Origin: Acholoe squamosa
Taxonomy: Eukaryota; Annelida; Polychaeta; Phyllodocida; Polynoidae
DNA: 64,000 nt
Direction of reading: 5' to 3'
NCBI GenBank assembly: GCA_949317995.1
Contig: OX439037.1
Coordinates: 19,270,324 to 19,334,323, forward strand
Notes under the pieces: model-generated
What the model saw: the letters and a program-made list of their open reading frames with translations, nothing else
Databases searched by the model: none
What the model was told of the DNA's origin: nothing
Program-made: the position numbers and the translations under genes
Shown: one piece after another, positions 10,843-23,044 of the stretch
Layout of the letters: each line of letters begins with the position of its first letter
Numbering within the stretch: the first letter of the stretch is position 1

Positions 10843-11753
10843 CACTGTCATGAAGGTGTTTAGAAATTAAACATGTTAAGGGTGATATTGTGCTTAATTT
10901 CTAATTACATGAAATTTTTGTTTTTAAAACCTAAACACATGGAGGTTCTAAACACAATATTGGACATTTTTTGAGCCTCTAGGCACCATAGTGTTTAGAG
11001 GACCCCTCTTAATCCCACCCTTAGTTGTAACCTAGGCATCTCTTTAGATAGGTGGTGGTTAATCCCATTGGGGACAGGCTAACTTATAGTGGCATCTCTA
11101 TACATTGGTATCAATTTACATACAGACTATCAAGTTAGTTCCCACCTAGACATATGCTGTCAGGCTTAGGCAGTCCACTGACCACGGAGACAAGCAGGGG
11201 AAACTCACATAGGCCTACTGGACTTGGAGTTCTCTCTACATAGGAACTGTTACATAGAAGGTAAGTTTCTCTTATAATTCTATTTGGAAATTCCTAAGCT
11301 AATAAGTAATTGGAATTGCTCTCTTATATATGAATACTCAATATCAACCAATTAATATAAAATTGACTTTGTTGTTAATCTTTAAAGCAAACTCCATCAC
11401 AACCTGAAACTAATGTCTTCTCTATTTTCAGGTTTCTTTTTGTGAGATGAATCCCCAACCACAGAATCACCAACTACAATGGATTACCATCTACATTCTG
11501 GAAGGACAAAATGCTCTATTAGATTACTTCTAGGAGATGTTTCCCCTAGCCCTGAATAAAAGCAAACACCTAAACACATTATGTCTAAACACATCAGAGC
11601 ATAAACACCAGCTTTTTCTAAACACCTTCTGTCTAAACACCTTCAATTCTAAACATGTTTAAAAACATGTTTAAGGTCTAAACGCATTCCAAAAAGTGGG
11701 ACAACATTGTGGTGAGGAATGTGTTTAGATTCTAAACACCTGTTTTGAGAGTG
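10843..11753. mobile_element. TAAACAC-rich foldback element, copy C
   Basis: The left end is CACTGTCATGAAGGTGTTTA and the right end is the complement of TAAACACCTGTTTTGAGAGTG, both next to TA. TAAACAC words fill about 10855-11005 and 11565-11745, and the right part shares AAAGTGGGACAA with copy A. The middle (about 11010-11560) is unrelated. It contains an intron-like span with a strong donor (GAAGGTAAGT, about 11260) and acceptor (CTATTTTCAG, about 11432), followed by a 28-codon frame starting MNPQPQNHQLQW. It may be captured host sequence. Confidence 0.65.
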
Positions 11754-14030
11754 TATACAATGTATAATGATAACAATTTCAACCAAGAAAGTTTAATTTT
11801 GATCATGTGATTTGATGACCGCGAGAGTGCCATACTATATGGCTTATCACACATGGAGAAGGTACAATATGTTAATACATGGGTAATTCTATGGGGCTTT
11901 TGTATTCAACATGTAATAAATCTAAACGCTAACTTACGAGGAAACACCTCTTTCTGAACAATTCAGATGGACCTCTGTCAATATGATCCCCAAAATCATA
12001 GTATAGTCCAGTCATATAATTGATGATGTATAACAGTACACATCCTAACCTATACTGTTACAATGTACACCACTATTGTTCAATATAACAGTAGTTATAT
12101 TATACCTAAGAGTCTTTGAGCTTCTGTTAGACTGAGGGAATTATGATAAGACACACGTTGTACTGGCTGGAATAAGCGCTCGAGTGCTTAAAGATTCCTG
12201 CAAGACAATTTCTCAACTAGTACGGACTGACCAGCCCCGTGCAAACTGTACCTGGAATATTCATCTGTAGTGTTTGGGAAATGATTCCCAGAATCACTGC
12301 CCCCCCCGTGCTTACATAAAATGAGCGTTCATTTAAAACAAAAAAGCAAACGAGAATCACAAAGAGGTGTTAAATACTTAATGCTACATACTAAGGCCTA
12401 TTTCAACACTCATGTCAATGTCACATCGAAACCAGTGCTTAATATTTGGTACCTCAGACTGCCAGTGAATACGGGCTAACACGATATATATACTGTCTGT
12501 ATTGTAGAGGTTCTGAAACAATATGTCATATACCACCCCCTTATTATTACTTCCCTATCTACTACTAGCCCCATTACTTCCTTGTCTATTATAGTGCCCC
12601 TCTATAGCCTATAGCATCTATGTGAGATAAAACTGATACTGATTAAAGGTCAGATTTGAGTGTGCTGTACATGTATATCTCATCTGTGCTGTGATGGGGG
12701 TATAGGAGTTCAGACCCATACCCAGTGGGTCCACCATTTTGAATTTTGCTGGTTTTGCTAAAGTGGCATAACTCACTGATGTGCTGACGGGTACCTTGTC
12801 ACTGGAAACCCCCACTTCCATTAACAAGCTGGTTCCATCTTATAAACTCTTTTCATTACAAATCGCCATATAACAACCCCAGTCCGGCTTATACCCAATA
12901 GACCTTTACCCATAGATTCAATCTTTGGGTATATTCATGAGGCTATAGGTTATCAATGGGATTGGTCAATTTTAGAAGGGGGGAACTTAAACAATGGGGG
13001 GGGGGGTATATCTTATTTTCAAAGCAAACACCAATGTGTGTGACTACAGTTAAAGAGGGGAAAAGGCTGAGTGCTCTTGGGGGGGGGGGTCAAATAAAAA
13101 AAAAGTGTCCCTGCAAACACTGTTAAATTATGAGCACTCCCTACTCCATATACAAACATGTGTGCATTATCATGTAATAGTTAGGTAGTCGAGTCCCTAT
13201 ATATTACACTATAAATTTGTAACAGGTAACCCCCAACACAAACATCCCACACAAGTATACAGAGGTGGTTGATAAGTTAAATATGGTACTCTATTAAATC
13301 AAACACCGGGTAGCCCATTTATCAATACAATCTCTCAGGGTGATAGACGTATTCAATGTAGCTGTTCCTTACCATGTGAGAGAGTTATATACCTGTAGGA
13401 TAGAATCCTGGACAAGTTGTTTCCCTTGTTCTCCTCCCTAGCTCCTGTGTTCCACAGAATCCTCTCTACAAGTATATCCACACCTACATGCTGGGCTTTC
13501 TGCCCAAACACTCTCAATACTAGATCCTGATACAATTGGATGTGATGTAGATCCTAATGTCCAATGCCTCGCTTGTGTCAACCATAAGTTAGTTTGTAAG
13601 ATGGGAGCAGATTGGATACAGCTCTTACTATGATGGGGTGTCCTTTTAAAACTGACCACAGCCTGGAGTAGTACATGTAGTAAACTGGTGGTGGTTGTGG
13701 AGCTGTGGGTGGTCAGGTATACAGTCAGGGACAGGAGGAGAGTGGGCTACCCTGGAGCCTGGCCTACAGGAGGCAGTGGGAGGGGGTCCTTTCTCACCGT
13801 CTGGAGGTATACATGCAAACTAGAAGAATACCCTGGCTTCATATGCAGTACACATGTAATAAAGCCATATTCCACTCACGGCATTGGCCTTAGCAAAATC
13901 TGGGATCAAAATCAAAAATCCTTCTGATCTACCAAATTTGCACATAATTTTCACATGCCTACAATGGTTGCGAAGTGGCGATTTTGCATCCAATTAACAA
14001 GTATGGATCAATGGCTTAGCCCGGCAAAGG
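11754..14030. other. Gene-free stretch
   Basis: Poly-G and poly-C runs occur at about 12301, 12998 and 13080. A C-rich block at about 13650-13820 has short proline-rich frames on the minus strand but no convincing exon boundaries. No gene is called. Confidence 0.4.
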
Positions 14031-14213
14031 ACCAGTCGCTAGTGCTTCAATCGGGCAAAGAACCAGTCACTAGTGCTGCAATCATGAAAAGAACCAGTCA
14101 CTAGTGCTGCAATTATGCAAAGAACCAGTCACTCGTGCTGCAATCATGAAAAGAACAAGTCACTAGTGCTGCAATCATGAAAAGAACCAGTCACTAGTGC
14201 TGCAATTATGCAT
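14031..14213. repeat. Minisatellite, 31-bp unit, about six copies
   Basis: ACCAGTCACTAGTGCTGCAA recurs at 14031, 14062, 14093, 14124, 14155 and 14186 with an exact 31-bp period. Units differ at a few sites, and two alternating sub-types (CATGAAAAGA and TATGCAAAGA) are visible. Confidence 0.95.
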
Positions 14214-14700
14214 CATACCATGACACTCCTTCAAGAAACCAGAGAGGTACTTGCCAGGGGTCTGTTACCCAAACCCCAATCATACATAAAAAATGAATTT
14301 AGGTGATCTGTGTCTTTCAGGGTAGGAATTGTTTAGTGTTCTCAGGTACATCGTGATCCCAGATCCCAGATATTTTGGGTACTTCCGGGGAATATTGGTG
14401 AATCATGATGAGGCAGTATGCAGCCCTTAATGGATTAGTGGTTCTCACGACCGGTGTACAAGGGAATCATTCACTACAATGTGTATGAGCAGGGCAGGGG
14501 CTTTATTTCATGTTGATATGCCCGAGATACTGACAGCCTATACATCTACAACTGCAGTTCTGTATCTCACCCCCCATGAGATAACGCAGCCCCGTATCTC
14601 ACGGCCAGTAAAACAACCCAAAATTATGATCATAAAAGATGTAATTAATTATCTTTCTATGCCATTTCAAAAATGTTTTGAACAATTCTGACTAAGAAAA

Positions 14701-14816
14701 CATGAAATAAATGCAAAGGTTCACTCCTATTGGGACTGACTGAGGGTTATCCCTCGCCTCGTGAGATAACCCTCAGTCAGACCCAATACGAGTGAACCTT
14801 TGCCTATGTATTTCAT
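14701..14816. mobile_element. Near-perfect 50-bp-arm hairpin (foldback MITE)
   Basis: The left arm at 14701-14751 and right arm at 14764-14816 are reverse complements with only a few mismatches and a 2-base bulge, around a 12-base loop. Shared core words are AAAGGTTCACTC and CTGACTGAGGGTTATC. The outer ends read TGAAATA and TATTTCA. A transcript would form a long stable stem. Confidence 0.85.
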
Positions 14817-16819
14817 AGTCAACTGAAAATTAACCCATAAGCCACATAGCATGTGCAAGAAGAGATAAATGATTAGGGTACATCTTTGTATCTATGTATT
14901 GGAATTTTCAATTCACAACATTAAATGAAAGGCGACCACCATGCATCACAATTATGACTCCTTCAGTCTAGTATGGGACTTCATGTCGTGATATACAGAA
15001 TGTAGCACTAACAGGGGTGATTAAAAAGCTTTTGTTCTGAGACACAGCGTTCCCTGTTTTTGACAGTCACCCGGTCTGTCACGCCACCTATTTGGAACGG
15101 AGAAATGCGCTACAGAGAATACTGAGAAAGGTAAAGTGTATCGGGAAGATTGAATAAAGCTAACAAATAGTCAGATGTCCACAATAAGTGTGTCTTTCAC
15201 AAGACAATATCATAACGGGTATTTCCAAAATTTAGAAATTGGAAAGCAATGATATCAAGGTCTTTCCATCGAGGATGACCTTTTTGTTATAGAAAAGGTT
15301 CACTTGGTATAGTAAGGTCTACAGAGGTTTTCTTTTAAAGTACCTACACTGTAAAATAAAAGCCGTTGAAATAAAGAAGGATTTCTCGTCCCAACGTTGC
15401 CAGAGATCCGTCGTTATTTTCACAGAGATGTTGCTATTCCGTTTACCACCACACTGCCACTAGGAGCTTCTTGTAAAAACTACACTGGCTGCCTGTTGTA
15501 TAATTACGGTGGTTCACTGTTCAGTTTTACAAGGATCACTGGTAGATTCAACAGATATTTTTTACAGTGTATACATTATTACAAAAAGGATTCACCATTT
15601 AATTAATGTCCATCTGTTGTGCAGTAACTGAAGTATATAGGAGGCCTGGGAAGATATGACTGCACCCATAGCCCATATTTACAAGTGCATTATTTATAGT
15701 GGGAGGTAAGCCACCTAATCTGTCTATACATAATGTAATAGTGTATACATTTAATCACTGTAATACCCTCTTGGAATAGGTTATGGCGAGTTAATCTACA
15801 TCTACATCCAGGTCTCCCATGATACCCTCTGGTTAATAGCTTTAACAAGTCAAAGGTTTAGGTGTAGAAACCGAAAGGGAGTCGAGGAGTATAGATCTAT
15901 AGATTGCTTGCCACAATTGGAAAAAAAATTCTAATGCTCCTGTCCCTCATGATGTTTTAAAATGCTATTCCTGGTACTCAATTACTTCCCACTCTAAGGA
16001 CACCACCAAGCAGTCCAGTCATATAACTTTGAATATATGAGTACATGCATTTAGAAAAGCAACTTTATCTGAAAATTCTTCCTTTTGTCCCGGTACGTTG
16101 ATGTATCTGGACAACACAATAAAAGTCAGAAGGAGTTATTATGTTCAAATTCATAGATGCTTGAGGTCCCATGACCCAGATGCCAGATTACCGGGGGTTA
16201 ATCTTTGAGTGTCATTCACAATTTCACAAAATGAGGAGCCATCCTGAGAGCCAGTATATTTCCACTGCACCAAGCTGAATGGGGGGGGGGTATTTTAAAC
16301 ATTTGATTGCCACACCGAACATTAACACATCATGCCCACGCATTAGTGATCATGCAAATTTATGGAGCAGGTTATCATTGTTGGATTAATGCATTCGGCT
16401 AACCCTACAGGGTTTATACAATTCAGGGTGGTCGACTTGATGCACTGATAGAGTGCCAGTTGATTACTAATTGGTGATACATAAGTGCATCATGGCCATA
16501 TAGACAGCTTTATTGACGCATCCTGCTATTAAAGAGTTGAGATCAAATTTATCATAAGTGCAAACACTTGCACACACTCCTCACTTTCAAGTATCAACCT
16601 GGAAACTAATAAAAAATTTCCAAATCTTTATCTACATCACCAAGATATAATCACAATGGTGTTAGCTGTACTTGACCTGAGCTTGTTCCAACTTTTCCTT
16701 CACACTTTGGGCTGTGAAAGACAGCGGTGCAGACCAGATGTCATGAGCTTACCATTGCAAGTATTACTAGCCTAATGACAATTTCTCCAATAACTTTTCA
16801 TTAATCCAGCAACCTCACA
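14817..16819. other. Gene-free stretch upstream of the transporter
   Basis: This contains the MITE at 15347-15569, a poly-G run at about 16280 and GCATCA-type words at about 16440-16530. No TATA box or other promoter element could be assigned to the transporter gene. Confidence 0.4.
15347..15569. mobile_element. CACTGTAAAA-end MITE, copy 2
   Basis: The ends are CACTGTAAAATAAAAG and the complement of a TTTTTTACAGTG end, with TA on both sides (a TA target duplication). The interior matches the copy at 7623-7833. It is non-coding. Confidence 0.8.
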
Positions 16820-18496
16820 ATGTCTTTTGACCACCTCCTGGAAACCCATGTGGGGAGTTTTGGTCGATTCCAAGTGGTTTGCCTCGTTATTGTCATCATG
16901 CCAGGTATACTGCTCGGCATGAATACATCAGAAATCATCTTCTCCCTCCTCGTGCCTGCCTACTGGTGTAAAATGAATAACTCACTCTACAGCAATACCT
17001 CGGATACATGGAGAGAAATGTCAACTGAGGGAAAGTTGAACCTCATTTCCCCACCATTGAAGGATCAAGAAGGTAGGGACCCATGTATGGTATATGATGC
17101 TAACCTCTCCTATATCCTACTTCTGAAAGAAGAAAATCCAACAAATTGGACAGTGTTCACTGAGACCCTGAATGTGAGGTCCTGTGATAAGTGGGAGTTT
17201 GCACAGACACATTGGGAGCAAACTCTTGTGGCAAAGTTCAACCTGGTGTGTGACAGGGCCTGGATGAAAGGCCTAGCTAAGTCTGTCCAGCTGATGGGGC
17301 AACTAATAGGCATGTTAACGTCTGGAGCACTGTCTGACAAGTTTGGTCGAAGAGTAGTTGTGAGACTAGCACTGGTTGTCAGTATCATTATGAAAGTCAC
17401 CATGGCCCTGAGTCCTGTATTCCCTCTATACCTGACCACTCGTTTCCTTTGGGGCTGTACTGATCTCATAGTCTACACCAGCTCTTTCCTGCTCATTACT
17501 GAGCTACTCAATGCAAAGATTCGTTCCCTAGCAGTGGTGGCTAAAACTGTAGGATTTGCCCTTGGGTTTATGATTTCCCCTGCTGTGGCTTATCTGATAC
17601 CAAATTGGAGCTACCTCTCACTGGCAATCACAGCCATCACTGGCCTCCTTGTACTGCCAGTTTTTATACTACCAGAGTCTCCCCGATGGATGTTTTGTGT
17701 GGGGAAGCAGGATCAAGCAAAGGCTACACTGAAATGGATGGCTAGAATCAACAGGAGGGAGATACCCACAGAAACTTCCTACCTGGTGAACATGGATGGA
17801 AGCAACATGTCTGGTCCTGGAGTAACCTTCTATCTGCGTCAAAGATTGGTAATCTTCCGACTGGCTATGTCCATGTACCTCTGGTTCTGCACCTCAATGG
17901 TCTATTATGGAATAGCATTGAATGTCTCTAACCTGGCAGGCAGTGTCTACATCAACAGCTTTATCCTTGGGGCTATAGACCTACCTGGTGACTTCCTCAT
18001 AGTGGTTATGGTCAAGTCCTTCCTAGGTAGACGTTACAGCAATCTACTTACCCTGTTGGTGTGTACTGTGGCTCTCTATGCTGACACTGCCTGTCCTCGT
18101 GACAGCATTGGCCGCACCATTCTAGCCATCATTGGTAAATTTGCTGTTGGTACCACATTTAGTGCTCTCTATGTGATAACACCTGAGTTGTTCCCCACAG
18201 GTATGCGTGGCACTGCCCTTGGGAGCTCCTCAGCCATGGCTAGACTTGGCTCATCCATCTCCCCATTTATCGCTCAGGGTGGTGGCCATATTGCTTCCAT
18301 CACATTCGGCACTGTAGCTGCTATTGGATTAGTCACCTGTCTGGTACTTCCAGAAACAAGGAACCATCCTCTTCCAGTTTCTGTAGAGGATATGAGGCAG
18401 CAACACAGCATGATATGTCCTTGTATGGAGACATCTACTGGAGATGATAATAAGGCTGACATACGAAAGGAGTCCATACTACATGTATCGACTTAG
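16820..18496 (+). CDS. SLC22-like organic ion transporter (MFS), intronless
   Basis: A complete 558-residue frame. The N-terminus MSFDHLLETHVGSFGRFQ is the classical SLC22 start and fixes the initiator. TM1 follows (about 20-45), then a large extracellular loop with four cysteines (50, 89, 122, 144) and N-glycosylation sequons at 53, 59, 95 and 109. The CDKWEF and LVCDRAWM signatures occupy the end of that loop. The MFS loop 2-3 motif GALSDKFGRR is at 169-178, the SLC22 motif ESPRW at 286-290, ELFPTGMRG at 456-464 and the C-terminal LPETRNHPLPVSVEDM at 510-525. Length and order fit 12 membrane segments. SLC22 proteins move organic cations, zwitterions such as carnitine, or anions across the plasma membrane; the substrate here cannot be told. 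The absence of introns suggests a retrocopy or an intron-poor lineage expansion. An ATTAAA lies at about 18985, and the (TA)n at 18613 would be in the 3' region. Confidence 0.93.
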   Translation: MSFDHLLETHVGSFGRFQVVCLVIVIMPGILLGMNTSEIIFSLLVPAYWCKMNNSLYSNTSDTWREMSTEGKLNLISPPLKDQEGRDPCMVYDANLSYILLLKEENPTNWTVFTETLNVRSCDKWEFAQTHWEQTLVAKFNLVCDRAWMKGLAKSVQLMGQLIGMLTSGALSDKFGRRVVVRLALVVSIIMKVTMALSPVFPLYLTTRFLWGCTDLIVYTSSFLLITELLNAKIRSLAVVAKTVGFALGFMISPAVAYLIPNWSYLSLAITAITGLLVLPVFILPESPRWMFCVGKQDQAKATLKWMARINRREIPTETSYLVNMDGSNMSGPGVTFYLRQRLVIFRLAMSMYLWFCTSMVYYGIALNVSNLAGSVYINSFILGAIDLPGDFLIVVMVKSFLGRRYSNLLTLLVCTVALYADTACPRDSIGRTILAIIGKFAVGTTFSALYVITPELFPTGMRGTALGSSSAMARLGSSISPFIAQGGGHIASITFGTVAAIGLVTCLVLPETRNHPLPVSVEDMRQQHSMICPCMETSTGDDNKADIRKESILHVST

Positions 18497-18611
18497 TTCT
18501 CATCTTGTCTGTGAACATCAGCCTTTTCAGCTATATTCAATATTGTATACAACCTCACTGTTAGGTCTGGGAAGTAATATGTTTGTATCTATTCTGTATT
18601 ATATCGACTTT

Positions 18612-18612
<1 letters not shown>

Positions 18613-18685
<73 letters not shown>
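18613..18685. repeat. (TA)n microsatellite
   Basis: About 36 TA units lie shortly after the transporter stop, probably within its 3' untranslated region. Confidence 0.95.
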
Positions 18686-18690
<5 letters not shown>

Positions 18691-18840
18691 CTATTGTTTT
18701 TTTCAAAGCACAGCATTTCGTGTAAGATGAAGCATGTATGGTACATATTAAACTGGCAGACTCCTTGGGCAGTCATAATATTATGTTATATGTAATATCA
18801 TGTGAAATATCAGTATCTGGATCAACAGGAATGAATGACA

Positions 18841-18936
18841 TTTAAGACAGGTTTTACCCACGAGCAACCACCTCACAAGGAAAATGATGATTGTGCTTTT
18901 TAAGACTGGTTTTACCCACGAACAACCCCACAAATG
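18841..18936. repeat. Imperfect tandem duplication, 58-bp period
   Basis: TTTAAGACAGGTTTTACCCA at 18841 recurs with one change at 18899, and CACGAGCAACC/CACGAACAACC continues the match. There are two units. Confidence 0.75.
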
Positions 18937-21900
18937 AAACCTATATATGCAGAACTGCAACGGGGTCTTCTTTTTATGCAGAATATTAAAGTTATGAAAT
19001 TTGGCCTTCCTTACTTAAATGTAGAAGTAGTTTCTCTGGGCAAAACTGCCTTACCTGACATACTTGGGTTTCACTTTGGCCTTAGCACTTTTCTAGGTGT
19101 GAGATATTAGCACTCGTTTGCTATAGGACCTAAGGCATGCACAGTTACTTTCCAATAACTCTGTTTTCTGGGCCTAAAAGGTGTTAAGGGCCCACATAAG
19201 AGTTAATTAGGTTTAAGAAACGATTACCACAAAGCTATTGGGAAAATCTCAGTCCATGATGCCTCATTCTATTCCTAATTAACTTCAATCACGAACCGAA
19301 TACCTTGTGATATTAAAACTTATAAACAACTAAGGCCATCACTAAGATTCCTAAGAATCGTAAAACTGTGCCACCCTCTGGTGACAGACTTATGAAAGCA
19401 ATTCATTTGACGGAGTCTTGCTGCATAATGGCTCACTATACTGCTATATTGAACGTGCAACGTCGATTCACAAGAATCCAGCCAAAATCGGGCTGAGAAA
19501 AGGTAATGTGGCTAATGTTTTAGGCTAGACCAAAGTCATATTATTATCAAGCAACCTCTACATCCAGAGGTGAGAAGAGGGGACTACTAAAGTCGTCTAA
19601 TCCCCTGAGTAATATCAGAGTGTATTGAAATCAAGCTGCAGACTGTTACATCACTTTATTGGGAAAATTAAATTTAGATTTTTTGCCAATTCTGCGGGTT
19701 CCTTTTTGCCGATTCACATTAAGCAAGCTTGTATCTGTTAGCTTTTTGGCTCGACTAATGGGAGTTGGGAACGTACCGGATGTATAAGGTGTATGATATT
19801 GTATACAATAGTTCACTGTGATAATCCCACACAGATCTACAGTCTTTGTGCCAACTTTATAATTACAAGTATGGGATCTGGATATATATGTTCTAATCTA
19901 TAAATCTAGAGAGCGTATATTTTTATATCAATGACGTCATAGCTCTTAATGCAAGTTGTAGTTTTATATTCGTTATTATATCATATAATCATAGTTTTAT
20001 ATTCTGGGTTTGAAGATATCGAAGAGGTGGCCACAACTAAAACCCGCTGCTATGTGATTTATTTATAAGTATCCCTCAGTCTCAAATTCATCACTTCTAG
20101 GTGTTTTATACTATGTTCACCATTTTTACATTGCACCTTCAGACCAGATAGACAGATCAGATAGCTTTGATCTTCATATCACTTGAGGCTGAGCCTATTG
20201 GCTTTAGAGTGTCATGACGATATAAATTGCACTTATTTTTATAATAATATTTGGAAATAGATCAGCTTACTTTAATCACCTCATGTCTCATTAGTAATTT
20301 CATCAATAGACATACCTCTTCTTATTCATCATTATAAGTCCTTCATTTCCCCATCACTATTGATTAATAAACTTGAGGGAAGTGCAGTATTTTAGGTATA
20401 CTAATCATACTAGCACACTGATGTCTACCTGTAAAATAAATTAGGAATAAGACACCATGCAATGGCCACAAGTATATTGCTTTTTTTTTAGATATTGACT
20501 CAGAGTTGGAAGAAAACAAAAGAAAATAAATAGGTGGTGTTGTCCTTACCTGAGTTAGATATGATCCCTTGAATCCACCATCCATGGTTAGTTTTTACTA
20601 TAATCAGTGTGAGAGAAGGCTGTATTACTTTACAGCTGTGTATCCATACATCCCTGCTTATCCCACACACCTAGCTCCCACAAGTGGACACCTCCAGGCA
20701 GCAACACTCCACTCACAGGCACTCGGGGTGGGCGGGGGTCTATGTATATGATAATGATTGCTCTATTACCGTATGGGCTGTACTGAGCACTGGCTTTATT
20801 TATTTTGATATCATATTCCCCGTTTTAAGTCTCAAAGGACAGACTCATCTTATATACATTAGCAGCCAATAAATCATTTCAATTAAGTAAAGCGTTAACC
20901 CTCACCTATTAGAGACTGAGATTTGTTTGTAGTATAAGTCTATAAGTGTGTGTGTGTGTGGGGGGGGGCTTCTATTATAGTAGACATATATACATGTAGG
21001 CCTACATAGAGTGAGACGAATCATATGTCATGTATGGCATATGTTAACTCTAGATATATTGGCTAACCTACAGTAGCATTATCAGTACTGTTAGTATCAT
21101 AACCATTTGGTATATTGTATAATGATACATTTTGCTCATCTGTTGCTGCTCTTTTAAAGGATATTTCCCATTTGATATTAGAATTCCAGGTCCCCACCCC
21201 CAGGAGGAAGGAATTCTCTATAACAGTATTTTCCTTAATGAAGTTGCTAGCGCTAGGATAATTATTCACCATTAAGTGGCCTTTTTTTCAAAGGTCTCAT
21301 ATGCAGTGGGATAAATCTTCCATCAAATCTAGTCAGGACATTTCCAATAGCATCATATTTTAGAGTAGCCTCTATAAGTGGCTGTCTGGGGACAACCACT
21401 GATCACTCAATAGGGATTAATGGAGTGAAATAGTGGCTCACCTATAAGCAAAGATCTTATACCAGCGATTTTGTATGTTAGTTCACCTAAGTTACCCAAA
21501 CCCAGACTGCCATTGTGTACTCTCAAGCTCCACACAGTTTCTGTAATTGATAACTTGGGGGAATGGGTGTCAATAGACACATGACATAAAAAACGAATCC
21601 CACGATGCAATCTACCCCTAGAAAGTTCTTGCAATTTTTGGGAACTCTTCCCTTTACTGCAAGGCTTCTAAAATGCCATTGCATTTTACAAATCTGACTG
21701 TTGCAATTAAACTGACCCCTCACCCTTGCATAGTAGATCTGTAAGCTGTTTTAAATTGCAATGCCATTCTTCTTGATATTGAATTTGCAAGCTGTTGTAG
21801 ATAATCACAGTGCAGAATGAGACCGAAATTGAACTCGGTGGATACGAATTGCAGGGTATGGGGCAAGTTTAGATTGCATAGTGGGACTTGGGTTGAAGTT

Positions 21901-23044
21901 GAAGTGAACACACATTCCTTTTTGTCAATTACTTTATCCACATTTCTGTAAATTGCAAGCGAATTCTGTAAATTGCAGAAACTTTTCACTCAAGCAAGGG
22001 AAAATATCTAAATATAAAGATCTTAACTTCAGTGCAAATCTACAAGGGATTCCTTGCCATTAAAGCCCCCCGTAGCCATTATAGGTCTTGCAATATAAGG
22101 AGAGAGCCCCAAGTTGCGACAGATGACTAAATTGCAGAAACTTTTCAGCCAAAATTGCATTGTGGGATTCGGCCTTTAGATGTCACGCAATTGAAAGCTA
22201 AGAGTAAAGACATTGCTATGGGATGGAATTGAAAATACAGACTTCTTGACTATAGCTATTCCATGTTTTACCATTATTCTCAGTCAAATTTTATAGCTGC
22301 TGGACATGAATGGGCATTAGGGACTCTTCTCAATAAAGCTGACAACCTCAAAATTTGTTGGGGATTTGGCGATCTTAAGGTGTGCGGTCACCAGAGATTC
22401 CTCTCAAGGATGGTCTCAATGTAACCAAGAACACATGATTTGTGGTAGCACTGCAGGCACTAAGCCTAAGGTGAGCCACTATGATCAACCTATACTGGAC
22501 TTCTAGTGGATGATTTGAAACCAACATTCTCGTCGGAGATTTTGAAATAAGCCCCAGGGGATGTCTCATTGATGTTGATTAACACAATACCATTTAATGC
22601 CTATAGTTATGTTGTCGTCAGCTTGCTCATATCATTAAAGGTTTATTGCATTATAATTCCCCACATTAAGGGGTGAGCTAAAATAGGTGCGAATTCCTCC
22701 TGGCGTGTTTCCCCTTCTCCAGGGTAGGTAAATATTGTATACCAGTAACAGCTCCTATGTATACTTAGAGGGGATAGGTTGTATTAGGCCTGGGTTACCT
22801 GTTTAGTCCCTATTACTCACTTGTATAAGTTTACTTAGAGTAAATGCTGTGGTCTGTTGGTATATCAGTGCTGTGTGTTCACACAACAGTTTAATGTTGG
22901 TGTTGAGCAATATGGAGAGCCCTTTGGGAGTCTATTGGAGTTTTATGGCATGGGGGAGTGTAGAGCTAAACTCCGTCCAGTAGCTAGATACATGTATATA
23001 GAAAGGGAGAAAATGAAATACTGGCACTGCTGGTGTAGCATTAC
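18937..23044. other. Gene-free stretch
   Basis: No convincing exon. It holds a GT/G run at 20946-20969 and repeated AAATTGCAGAAACTTTTCA segments at about 21968 and 22130, each in a loosely similar TTGC-rich context. The rest is unremarkable AT-rich sequence. Confidence 0.45.
20946..20969. repeat. (GT)n-(G)n simple repeat
   Basis: A short alternating GT run passes directly into a G run. Confidence 0.9.

Noticed and set aside
14031-14213. Possible CRISPR array
   Set aside because: Units are contiguous 31-bp repeats with no unique spacers, in an animal-type genome.
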